Shown here in pieces: positions 19,177 to 28,500 of a stretch of 64,000 bases of DNA; the first letter of the stretch is position 1; the number at the start of each line of letters is the position of its first letter. The DNA comes from Martelella limonii (GTDB lineage Bacteria > Pseudomonadota > Alphaproteobacteria > Rhizobiales > Rhizobiaceae). The translations under genes were made by a program, and so were the position numbers. A model generated the notes under the pieces. The model made no database searches and was not told where the DNA came from. It saw nothing but the letters and a program-made list of their open reading frames with translations. The stretch covers positions 124,001 to 188,000 of the forward strand of contig NZ_JABUOU010000003.1 of NCBI RefSeq assembly GCF_013344475.1. The letters are read 5' to 3'.

Positions 19177-20031
19177 AGAGCCGTCGGCGCGCAATTGCCT
19201 GAGGGCCGTGTCGCCGTTGGACTTCGACAGCTTTCGGCCATCCGCGCCAAGGATCAGCCGATGATGGCGATAGACCGGCGCCTTGAGGCCGAGAAGCGTC
19301 TGCAACAGGCGGTGGATGGCGGTTGCGTGATAGAGATCGCGCCCGCGCACCACATGGGTGACGTTCTGCGCCGCATCATCGGTGACGACCGAGAGATGAT
19401 AGCTTGACGGCGCATCCGAGCGCGACAGCACCACATCGCCCCACGCAGCAGGATCGGCCTCGACATCAACCATGCCGCCATCCGTGTCTTCGCGCCAGAA
19501 CAACGGTTCCTCTACAAGCGCGAGCGCTGCCGCCATATCGAGGCGGAATGCATGCCGTCTGCCTGACGCCAGAAGCGCCGCGCGCTCGTCACCGCTCCGC
19601 TCCCGATCGGTTGCGGGATAGAGCGGCGCGCCATCCGGATCGCGCGGCCAAAGCCTGCCCGACCTTTCATAGTCTTCGACGTGACGGCGCACGTCGCCGC
19701 GCGTGAGAAAGGCCGGATAGACGACGCCCATCGCCATCAGCCGTTCAAGCACCGCCTGGTAGTCTCCGAAATGCTCAGACTGGCGGAAATACGGGGTTTC
19801 GAAACGAAGGCCGAGCCAGGCCAGGTCCGCAATCAGCGCCGCTTCGAGTTCCGGCGTGGCGCGGGTCTGGTCGATATCCTCGATCCGGAGCAGCAGCCTG
19901 CCGCCCACGGCCTCCGCCCTTGCCTGATTTTCGAACGCGGAAAAGGCATGGCCGAGATGAAGATAGCCGTTCGGGCTTGGCGCGAAGCGGAAAACGGGTC
20001 GATCCTGAGCTGGTTCCATGCAAAGAGACAT
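19141..20031 (-). CDS. gluQRS: Glutamyl-Q tRNA(Asp) synthetase
   Basis: About 296 aa; attaches glutamate to the queuosine base of tRNA-Asp. It is a truncated class I GluRS catalytic domain: RFAPSPNGYLHLGHAFSA carries the HIGH-type motif, LLRIEDIDQTR follows, and the KMSKS-type motif reads RKLSKSN. The cysteine cluster that binds zinc in the E. coli enzyme is missing (YPAFLTRGDVRRH occupies its place). The start may be ATG 20031 or ATG 20019. The 5' end lies close to the divergent DNA glycosylase gene. Confidence 0.9.
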   Translation of the reverse strand: MSLCMEPAQDRPVFRFAPSPNGYLHLGHAFSAFENQARAEAVGGRLLLRIEDIDQTRATPELEAALIADLAWLGLRFETPYFRQSEHFGDYQAVLERLMAMGVVYPAFLTRGDVRRHVEDYERSGRLWPRDPDGAPLYPATDRERSGDERAALLASGRRHAFRLDMAAALALVEEPLFWREDTDGGMVDVEADPAAWGDVVLSRSDAPSSYHLSVVTDDAAQNVTHVVRGRDLYHATAIHRLLQTLLGLKAPVYRHHRLILGADGRKLSKSNGDTALRQLRADGSSVADILVLLGI

Positions 20032-20061
20032 CCGGAGTTTCACACCGAAGGGGTAAGTCGG

Positions 20062-20706
20062 ATGCAGCGGATTGGCAATGCTGATGATCTTCAAATAGCG
20101 CTCGGCGCCCTTGCCGCACAATCCCCGCGTCTTGGCGCAATCGCGGCCCAATGCCCGGAAATACCGCTTCGCCTCATGCCGGCAGGCTTTGCGGGCCTTG
20201 CAGAGATCGTGACCGGGCAGATGATTTCCAAGCAGGCAGCAGCTGCGATCTTTGGGCGCTTGTCCGCAGCCGCATCCCCCCTGACGGCTGAAACCTATCT
20301 CCGCCTCTCGCCCGAGGCGCTGGCCGGGATCGGCCTCACCCGCGCCAAGCAGGCGACGCTCAAGGGCGTTGCGAATGCCATTGCAGACGGCACGCTGGAC
20401 CTTGCGGCCATCGGCATCATGCCGGCCGACGAGGCGATGAAGCGCCTGATGCACCATCGCGGGATCGGCGCCTGGACGGCGGAGGTCTATCTGATGTTCT
20501 GCGCCGGCCATATCGACATATTTCCGGCGGGCGATCTGGCACTCAGGATTGCCGCCGCAGATGCCCTGGGCCACAGCACGCGACCCGAGATCGATGCGCT
20601 CCGCGCGCTTGCGCAGGCGTGGAAGCCTTACCGGTCCGTCGCCGCCAGGGTCCTCTGGGCGCATTATGCGCGGATCACGAAACGGGATGTCCTGCCGGTC
20701 GGATAG
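20062..20706 (+). CDS. DNA-3-methyladenine glycosylase II family protein (AlkA-like, HhH-GPD)
   Basis: 214-aa base-excision glycosylase. The helix-hairpin-helix segment is MHHRGIGAWTAEVYLM and the catalytic Asp follows in IDIFPAGDLALR. The upstream QMISKQAAAAIFGRL helix matches the family. ATG 20062 is chosen because it starts the conserved domain; the frame is open further upstream but only as the shadow of gluQRS. It removes alkylated bases such as 3-methyladenine. Confidence 0.88.
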   Translation: MQRIGNADDLQIALGALAAQSPRLGAIAAQCPEIPLRLMPAGFAGLAEIVTGQMISKQAAAAIFGRLSAAASPLTAETYLRLSPEALAGIGLTRAKQATLKGVANAIADGTLDLAAIGIMPADEAMKRLMHHRGIGAWTAEVYLMFCAGHIDIFPAGDLALRIAAADALGHSTRPEIDALRALAQAWKPYRSVAARVLWAHYARITKRDVLPVG

Positions 20707-20821
20707 GCCGCTGCCGGAGATTTTCCGGCCCGCAAATGCGGATGATTTATCAGGCTTCACAATGCTGTAACAACGAGCCTAATATACAAAGGATAGATGC
20801 CGAATCGATCAGGAGAGCAAC

Positions 20822-21379
20822 TTGACGATTGCAGTCTCGCCTCAAGCTTTGCCGGCCCTCGTTCTGAATGCCGACTACAGGCCATTGAGTTATTATCCCT
20901 TGTCGCTCTGGTCCTGGCAGGACGCGATCAAGGCGGTCTTTCTCGACCGGGTCAATATCATCGCCGAGTATGATCAGGCGGTTTCCTCGCCCAGCTTTTC
21001 GATGCGCCTGCCAAGCGTCGTCTGCCTCAAGACCTATATCAAGCCTTCCAGGCACCCGGCTTTCACACGCTTCAATGTGTTCCTGCGCGATCGCTTCCAG
21101 TGCCAGTATTGCGGAAGTCGCGATGATCTGACCTTCGATCATGTCATCCCGCGTTGCCGCGGCGGCGAGACGACCTGGGAAAACGTGGTCGCCGCCTGTT
21201 CGCCCTGCAATCTCAGGAAAGGGTCACGCCTGCCGAAACAGGCGGGGATGATCCCCCACCAGCTGCCGTTCCAGCCGACCGTTCAGGACCTGCACAACAA
21301 CGGCCGCCAGTTTCCGCCGAACTACCTGCACGAAAGCTGGCTTGACTATCTCTACTGGGACAGCGAACTGGAACCGTAA
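20822..21379 (+). CDS. HNH endonuclease
   Basis: 185 aa, start TTG 20822 with AGGAG upstream. The HNH module is complete: CQYCG, then DHVIPRCRGG and CSPCNLRKG give two CxxC zinc knuckles around the His. A conserved N-terminal region (LVLNADYRPLSYYPLSLWSWQDA) marks the widespread alphaproteobacterial HNH protein, whose cellular role is unclear. Its 3' end is 16 bases from the left target-site duplication of the Tn7-like transposon, so this gene may be the transposon's attachment site. Confidence 0.88.
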   Translation: MTIAVSPQALPALVLNADYRPLSYYPLSLWSWQDAIKAVFLDRVNIIAEYDQAVSSPSFSMRLPSVVCLKTYIKPSRHPAFTRFNVFLRDRFQCQYCGSRDDLTFDHVIPRCRGGETTWENVVAACSPCNLRKGSRLPKQAGMIPHQLPFQPTVQDLHNNGRQFPPNYLHESWLDYLYWDSELEP

Positions 21380-21395
21380 GAAAAGCTTTCTTTGC

Positions 21396-21400
21396 CTCGG
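21396..21400. repeat. Target-site duplication, left copy (CTCGG)
   Basis: CTCGG immediately before the transposon's TGT terminus; the identical five bases follow the right terminus at 41016-41020. Five bases is the duplication size of Tn7 and its relatives. Confidence 0.85.
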
Positions 21401-21425
21401 TGTAAATGCACCCATAAAAGTCACA
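21401..21425. repeat. Left terminal inverted repeat
   Basis: Begins TGTAAATGCACC and ends CACA; aligns with the reverse complement of 40991-41015 with two one-base gaps. Likely the outermost TnsB-binding site. Confidence 0.85.
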
Positions 21426-21450
21426 AAAAGGCGGGTTTTGGTTCCGATGC

Positions 21451-21470
21451 GAAGCATCGGATTCACCGAA
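21451..21470. repeat. Left subterminal repeat (likely TnsB site)
   Basis: Contains GCATCGGATTCACC, matching two repeats near the right end in the same orientation relative to the terminus (CATC-N-GATTCACC core). A nearby inverted GATGC/GCATC makes a hairpin here too. Confidence 0.65.
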
Positions 21471-21659
21471 CGGTAGCATACGCCGAGGATTGCAATTGTA
21501 GGGAAGGTTGCTTGGGAACCGTTTTTCCGCCGTTTTTTGGAGAACCCGAGGAATGATTCCAGTGCGCCAGCTACTCCGCCGGAATGCGTTACTCGCTGCG
21601 CGGCAGCTGAGTGTAGGAACTCCACGACGTGAGGCCCCGCAGGCCTGTTTGTCTGCAGC

Positions 21660-24600
21660 CTACTTCCTGAACAGATAGATCCGAATACCGTCGCCGAAGA
21701 CGCCCTTGACCTTGCTCCAAGACGATATGATCTTCCGTGACTTCAACCATGTTACGAAATCGACGTTTACCTGTGTGTTCGCAAGTCTCGGCGCCCCCCA
21801 ACCCGGTTTGATCTCAGGAAGCGGTGAGGGCATTGACTGCAGGATGTCATGCACTTGCTCGACGTCGAACATCATGTGGAACCGGTTCAGCAGCGAGATT
21901 TGAGTTGCGGCGGGGCGGGAGCCCAATATCACAGCACGTACGGCATCGGCGTCTAGGTTGTCGATATTGGTTCCCGTGCGAACCAGTATTTCGCCGACGA
22001 GCGCAGCTCGGACGCGTAAGCTCGTGAAGATGCCGATGTCCATCGTTGCCAGAATTCTGAGCCGGTTCCCGTCGCCGATGTCGGCCTCCAGCAGCTTCTG
22101 CATGAAATCATCGTCCAGGTCGCATTCGTCCTGCACCTCTAGAAATTCGTCTATGTTGTTCTTAACGAAGGCTACACCCAGAGCGGGGCTGTCTGCTAGT
22201 CGGGACAAATTCTCGGCGGAAAAGACCACCAGTTCTCGGTTAACCAGAGTTTTCATCTTCCCTGCGCCAACAGACTTCGGGAAGACCTCGGACTTGTATT
22301 GCAGCGACTGCACGTAAGCGGCATAGGCGTCATCGCTCAGGGCATCGTTCTCGAAGACGAACACGCGAATCGAGCGAGCCTCTGGTTCGTCCGGCATCGG
22401 GTGTCCACGAAGCGCAGCGATCGTCGCGTCGCCGGTGAGAAAATCGGTCAGCGCATCTACGCTGTAGCTTTCGCTCCTCTGGAAGGCTAGGCAGTTCTCC
22501 CAAGTGGGGTCGATCTTGCCGATCTCAAAAAGCGTAACGTGAAGCTTGTCGGGAACGTCATCCAGACTCGGTAGCGAGGTTGACTGCTGCTCCAAGAAAC
22601 TCACCAGCGGCTCGAATTCGAGATCCTCCCGGGTAACGACGCGACGCATTGCCTCGACGCTCTCGCGTCGATTTTCAGGCAGTTGGAGAAGGACGTTCTC
22701 AAGGTATTCGTCGAACTGACCATCAATCTTCTTCAACAGTGGTTCGCTGCCCGATTCCAAGATTAACGTGTAGTTCTGTTCAGCCGGCCCGCCTTCGTCT
22801 TCGATTTGGAGGAAAGTCCGGAGGATGAAGTTTATGTTGTTGATCGAGATTTCGTAGAACCCACCGTCGAACAGGGCCCGCACGATCCCCGGGTATGCTT
22901 CAACGGCAGAAAGGTCGACTGTCTCCATTTCGAGCATTGTCAGGCGTTCAGGAGGGATGTCGACCCCTTGCTCGAGGATTGCGGCCAGGTTCTGCGCAGC
23001 GAAAGCGGTTAATGCTGGATGCTTGCTGGTTAGGTTCTTCAGTTCGGCGTCTGTCGAGTGACCGATGATACGCGCTACATGTGTCAAGTTCGCAGAACTT
23101 GCGAGCGCGGTGGTGACGAAACTCGGCCAGGTTCGAGTGAGCCCAGCTATCAATTTCGCGGCCTCAGCGCCATGGGTATAATAAGCTGAAAAGAATTGCT
23201 CGCAGCCTTCGAAATCGGAGGCGATGTAGTTCTGCAGTCTGGATATCTGCTTCGCATATGACGACGGGTCAGCGAGTAAGCCGTCTACGATCTTGATGTT
23301 TAAGACATAGTTCCGACTGAAGTCTTCGTCGCGCATAGCGGCTATGACCTCTCGCGGGTTGTCTATCTGAAAATTGGGCTCAGGATTTCTGAAGCTGCGG
23401 ATATGGATAAGGAACTTGTTGTCGTTCGGAGACAGGCGACCAGAATGGAAGAGCGACGTGTACTGGTAGTAAGTGTCATCCAGGTGCCCTTCCAGAACCA
23501 GGAAGCGAGCCAAATCCGCCCTGTCGCCGAAGCCGGCGAAAAGGTTGTCCATTTCCTCCAGGTTCTCGTGAAACACCTCGTTGAATTTCGTCATTCGCAG
23601 AGTGGCGAGTTTGCCACGGAGATCGCGAATGCGCTTGAAGGTAGCATCTCTGAAAGTGGCCGCTTTTTTCTCCACTTCGTCTTTCCGATCCAAGAAAGTC
23701 TTGTTTGGATTCACCTTCGCTTGAAGCCCGGACACTGGAATTTGCGTCAAGTTACCGTATGTATTACGCGCCCACATTTTGTTGGCTTCGATAAAATCGT
23801 CCAGCTGTTCGCTCTTAGAAAGCATATTTAGATGAATAAAATTGCTGCGATCCAACGAAATACTCGAGTGGTTATCAGGAATCATTTCTATCAGGGCCAT
23901 TGCATAGCTTCTGCGTAGCTCATCCAGATCATTCGGCAACTGTTTTTCGCCGATACGAATGAGTTCTTCAAGGCGAGATATCTCTGTATCGCACTCGACT
24001 TCGCTCGCCGCCAAAAACCGGTCGTGAGCGTTAAGAACGTCGGCAAGGTTACCCTTCCCGCGATGAAGATTTTCGAAGTCACTGGGGAAAACGTTCTTGT
24101 AAATCAGGATAGCCAGCAATTTGTTCGCATCGAGATTTGTCTCGCCTGCCGGTTCGAGATTGGCGACGTAAATCGCGTATTCGTTGAAGATATTCTGAAT
24201 GAGTCTAAGATCATCCAGATAGCGCGAAACCTCACGCAGGAACTGGGGCTTCAGCCGTTTCTCTAGTGAGAGGCGCTTGCCCTGCTCCAGCACCTTGTCG
24301 ATCGAGTTGGAACTGTTGATGATCGGAATGACGGGTATTATGAATTCAAAAAACTTAGTTCTGTCCGTGTTCACGAACATATCATCGCGCAAGGCGTACA
24401 GGAATCGGATAGGGCGCCTCACGCCTACATTGGCGTTCACAAGACTGTTGATTTCGCGCAGCGTAACGAAGATGTCGGCGTTGTTAAACCTGTCTATATC
24501 CTCGATCACGACAAGATCATACTTGGTCGACTGGAAGAAATAGATGATTTCATCCAGATGGCGATTGAGTATCGACTCTTCTGTCGCCGCCTTTGGCGTG

Positions 24601-25271
24601 ATCTCGATGTCCTTCAGCGATATGCTCTTCAGCGAAATGCCGAAGCTCGCGACATAGATTTGATGAATGACTCGCCAGAGGAACAGCCACCCGATTCCGA
24701 AGGCGACCAGATTGTACCAATTCGTGGCGTCGAATGGCTTGAAGAAGGCACCCGACATGACCGCGTCGCGATTTTGAATTAGGTGCAAAAGAGCAGCGAC
24801 ACCGATTACGATAACAAGCGAGACGAAACCGGACCGGCGGCCTGGCGACTGGATCCGCTTGAACCGGGACAGCGGCAGGCTGTTAGCGTCGGCGCCGTAG
24901 AGCATCTGCTGGAGGATGCTGCGCTCGATCTCCTGCGGGGCGGCCGCTGTGCTCACGGAGCCATCCCCGGGCATGAATGCCGCCAGCGAAATTTGGAGGG
25001 CTGGCCGCTTATAGCGCTTTAGGAACGACTTGATAATACTGCTCTTACCCGAGCCGTAGGGTCCGGTGAGCGCAATGTTCATCACGCGAGGATTATTGGT
25101 CGCCTCAGTCAACGCTGCGGAATAAACACCTGCTTCATCCGCTTCATCGGTAGGGGCGAGGTCAACGAACCTAGATTCTTCCCCGGTAACCACCGAATGT
25201 GAACTGAGCCAATCCGCAATGGATCTAAGCATGCTCGCCAATGCTTTGCGACATTCAAACTGTTTCTCCAA
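21660..25271 (-). CDS. KAP/YobI-type membrane P-loop NTPase (transposon cargo)
   Basis: 1203 aa. Walker A GPYGSGKSS lies at residues 70-78 and a Walker B of type VVIEDID at 254-260. Two membrane spans (about 148-165 and 185-205) are inserted between them. That layout is the hallmark of KAP NTPases, and the N-terminal region best resembles the YobI group. The remaining 900 residues are mostly helical with no domain I can name. KAP NTPases include PifA of the F plasmid, which excludes phage T7; others act in membrane signalling. The listed TTG start has a weak ribosome-binding site; ATG 25232 is an alternative. It is downstream of, and probably co-transcribed with, the 2045-aa gene (266-base gap, same strand). 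Function unknown; a defence or sensing role is inferred from family and context. Confidence 0.75.
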   Translation of the reverse strand: MEKQFECRKALASMLRSIADWLSSHSVVTGEESRFVDLAPTDEADEAGVYSAALTEATNNPRVMNIALTGPYGSGKSSIIKSFLKRYKRPALQISLAAFMPGDGSVSTAAAPQEIERSILQQMLYGADANSLPLSRFKRIQSPGRRSGFVSLVIVIGVAALLHLIQNRDAVMSGAFFKPFDATNWYNLVAFGIGWLFLWRVIHQIYVASFGISLKSISLKDIEITPKAATEESILNRHLDEIIYFFQSTKYDLVVIEDIDRFNNADIFVTLREINSLVNANVGVRRPIRFLYALRDDMFVNTDRTKFFEFIIPVIPIINSSNSIDKVLEQGKRLSLEKRLKPQFLREVSRYLDDLRLIQNIFNEYAIYVANLEPAGETNLDANKLLAILIYKNVFPSDFENLHRGKGNLADVLNAHDRFLAASEVECDTEISRLEELIRIGEKQLPNDLDELRRSYAMALIEMIPDNHSSISLDRSNFIHLNMLSKSEQLDDFIEANKMWARNTYGNLTQIPVSGLQAKVNPNKTFLDRKDEVEKKAATFRDATFKRIRDLRGKLATLRMTKFNEVFHENLEEMDNLFAGFGDRADLARFLVLEGHLDDTYYQYTSLFHSGRLSPNDNKFLIHIRSFRNPEPNFQIDNPREVIAAMRDEDFSRNYVLNIKIVDGLLADPSSYAKQISRLQNYIASDFEGCEQFFSAYYTHGAEAAKLIAGLTRTWPSFVTTALASSANLTHVARIIGHSTDAELKNLTSKHPALTAFAAQNLAAILEQGVDIPPERLTMLEMETVDLSAVEAYPGIVRALFDGGFYEISINNINFILRTFLQIEDEGGPAEQNYTLILESGSEPLLKKIDGQFDEYLENVLLQLPENRRESVEAMRRVVTREDLEFEPLVSFLEQQSTSLPSLDDVPDKLHVTLFEIGKIDPTWENCLAFQRSESYSVDALTDFLTGDATIAALRGHPMPDEPEARSIRVFVFENDALSDDAYAAYVQSLQYKSEVFPKSVGAGKMKTLVNRELVVFSAENLSRLADSPALGVAFVKNNIDEFLEVQDECDLDDDFMQKLLEADIGDGNRLRILATMDIGIFTSLRVRAALVGEILVRTGTNIDNLDADAVRAVILGSRPAATQISLLNRFHMMFDVEQVHDILQSMPSPLPEIKPGWGAPRLANTQVNVDFVTWLKSRKIISSWSKVKGVFGDGIRIYLFRK

Positions 25272-25537
25272 AGCCTCAAGCCCCTCGTATTTCGCAGAAC
25301 TTGTCTAACGGGCCGCAGACGGCTGCAAATGACCACTTTAGCCGCCAGGTGACCTGCATCACCGTGCGTCCCTCGTCGAATCCGCTGAAAATGTCGCACA
25401 AATTGGGACCCCTCCTCCCACGGTCACCACGCGTATTCGTCTAGCCTAATGAGACCAGTAAAATAACAACACTATCGTATCAGGGGCTAAGGCTCGATCT
25501 ATTAATACCCCTTCTGCGGCGCGCCCCGAAACGCCCC

Positions 25538-28500
25538 TCAATGAAGGCTGGCTCCCCCTCGCAGGCGCTCAAATGATGCCCACGCCGAAGCCGCGACAGA
25601 GAGCGGTAATTGCTCGAAACAATAGGACGCAACACATATGAATGACCCCTGCGCATCGGGCCAAATTCGGGAGGTCTTGGTCATCATGTTAAAGAACTGA
25701 TTAACCAATTCCGAAGGGGCACCCTCCCTCGCACGGCAATATGCAAAAAAAGCTTCTTGTATATTAGCGAAGAGCTTTTCACTCGTATTTCCATCTGCAT
25801 TTACCGAATACGGCAATCTGGGAACTGGCAATTGGCTAAGATGGCTCTTGATCGTTGAACTGATGGTTTCCTCTAGAATGTCTTCTCGATTGATGCTCCC
25901 ACATAGCTCTCCAAGCAATTTGAAAAATCCAGTACACTCCCGCGCATCCATCTTATTGATTTTTGCCAAAAGCAACGACGATACGTGAGTTGTTACGAGT
26001 TTCTGCTGCTCTTCAGAAAAATCAGAGGCACGACACATTAACAAGAAAACACAATATTCGCTGAGATCGGCATCTGAATTCAGAAAATCCATTATCTTCT
26101 CGATGAATACTTTTTTGTTAAGATCTCGAAGTCGATCCCGCTCTGCGCAACAATCAGTTTCAATAACTTCTTCAACTGTCGGCAATCGCCTAAGACCTTC
26201 TGCGGAATCACCGCTTGCCAGAAGCAAAGATGAATTAGGGTACCAGGCACCCTCAACATGCATACCCACAAGTTCACCAACCGTCCGCCGCAGCCCATCG
26301 TCAGTTATCCGTGAGATGCCATGCCGAATATCGCCAAAAATAAAATGACGAACTTCATCAGCACTCAATTCGCTTCCCCACCGCAGATCGACGTCTCTAT
26401 CTGATTTGGCGCACACTAAAGGCATGAAAAAGCCTGGGACACGCTGCCTATCGAGCCAAACTTTTAGTCGCTTAACGTCGATCCCAGCAAACGCAAAAGC
26501 TGCGCATATTCGCTCCGCCCAAATCCACAGAAGTGTTATCCGCGCGGGAGCTGAAACTTGCTGCCAATCACTTGTAACCGCGGCATATTTCGCTCCTCTT
26601 CGTACAAGAGCTGCGAAAAAGTCCGACTGATCTTTCACAGACTCACAGACAAATTCAAAAATCTGCACGAGATTCTTATCGCTCTCGATGCTGTCCAAAT
26701 CCGCGTCTCGCACCACGTTGGCTAGCTGGAACATGGTATCCGCCCGAACAGGAAATTTTGGCTCAACCGAACCGAAAAAAGTCACATCGAGAGGACAAGC
26801 AGAGAATCTCTCTCTAGCCGTCTCCATGCCCATGTCACGACTCAATACGTCGAACCCGCCCTTAAGCACCACCTCCAGCGGCTGCTCCCCAGTCAAATCA
26901 ATCCGCAGATAGTTCTCCAGAGCTGCAACTGCAGGCAACGAAAAAAGCTCAATTGAGACATCTTCCCTATCAACCAAAGTTTCTTTCAGCCGCTCCTCAG
27001 CGAATGAGAAATCGAGCAAATGTGCAACTTTCAACGCGTGAAGGCGCTTTGACACTTCATTCGCTTCGGAAATTGCCTTGCAGATACTCTCAGCAACTTC
27101 GCGCGTAGTGTGGAGGCTATCTTTAATCGAAAAGGCAGCGCGTTTTCGCGCTTCACGATTTGGTAATGAAATCGCCACTGCTATATCTTGCAGATAAATT
27201 AGATCACTATTCCTTTTAATACTAACAGTCGGTATTTCTCTCTCTATGTCCTGAACGATCAAACTATGTGTTTCACCTTCGGCCGTCGTTATGTCAGCCT
27301 CTAATTCACCTCTTTCTGTTTTCTCTAAAAGAGCTTTTTCGATACTCTCACATACAGATGTCGCCATATAACGGCCCACCGAGGTTGATATCGAGTTATC
27401 AATTGACACATAGATTTTTTTCGCGAAATCATCAAAATTTAATATTTCAAGACGCAAATCAACATCAATCATCTGAAGAAATGCGTATACCTCCTTACAA
27501 TAGAACCTACTCACAATTTCAGGGGCAATATCGCTATTATTATCATCTGACGTACTGATCCGGGCAGACAACAAGTTCGCTATGCTTGCAACAAATCGAC
27601 GCCGTAAACGTTGATCGAACGCTAAGCGTGGCATCAAAATATTATCGCAATACCAATCCAGATAGTCCTTATAGTGCTCCCATTCCGCTCCTTCTGATTG
27701 GAGTTTTTCAGTGAAGGGCCAGGTTAGATTGTGCAATAGAAGCAAAGAAAGGTTCGTCTCGTATCTTTCTTGCGCGTCTTCACTATGATTCCGATTGGCT
27801 AACTCAACCCTGCAGTTCGCCCACACCCAGTGACTCAGTTTCCGTTTATCGTTGATATCGATATCCCGACTGCACCAAATCTGCGAAAACAGGTCGGTTA
27901 CAAAATAAAGAGCATCAAGCGCGTGGCGGGGATCGCCGATAAAGTGACCGTCTATCGTTCTGTGTTCACCCCAGTCCAAAAACGTCAGAAGTTCGATTTG
28001 GTTCGAGAAGAACGAACGTTGCCGTCGAATCGAAGTGTTTTCGCGAAAAGCTTCTTGCCCCTGGACCAGCATCTTGAGCTCAGAGAAAACTGTGTCCGCA
28101 TCAAACTTCAAAAAACCGTGGCCACTTTCAGCTCTTGTTCTCTCTATGGTGCTCAGCTGTTGAGCGTCGATAATTCCGGCCTCAAACAGATACTGAATAA
28201 CATGATCAAGGGTCACTATCCGGGGTAACTGATGCCTCGAAACAAACCGATCTTCAATCCAGACTAACAAGTTCGGCTGCTCGTCCAGCGCCTTCAAGGC
28301 TGTGCGAACAGATTCAAGTGTTACGGGGATATTTCCGCTTTCCGTCTGTTTGCTTGGATCCAAATTCTCGATAGTACGGTACGTGTTTTCACGCACGCGC
28401 CCTAAAACATGGCTTCTTAAAGCGCGCACTTGCTCATAAACGAACTGCTCGTCCCGCGTTCTTTCTATCGTTTTGTCCAGGTGTTCAAATTCACTCTTTC

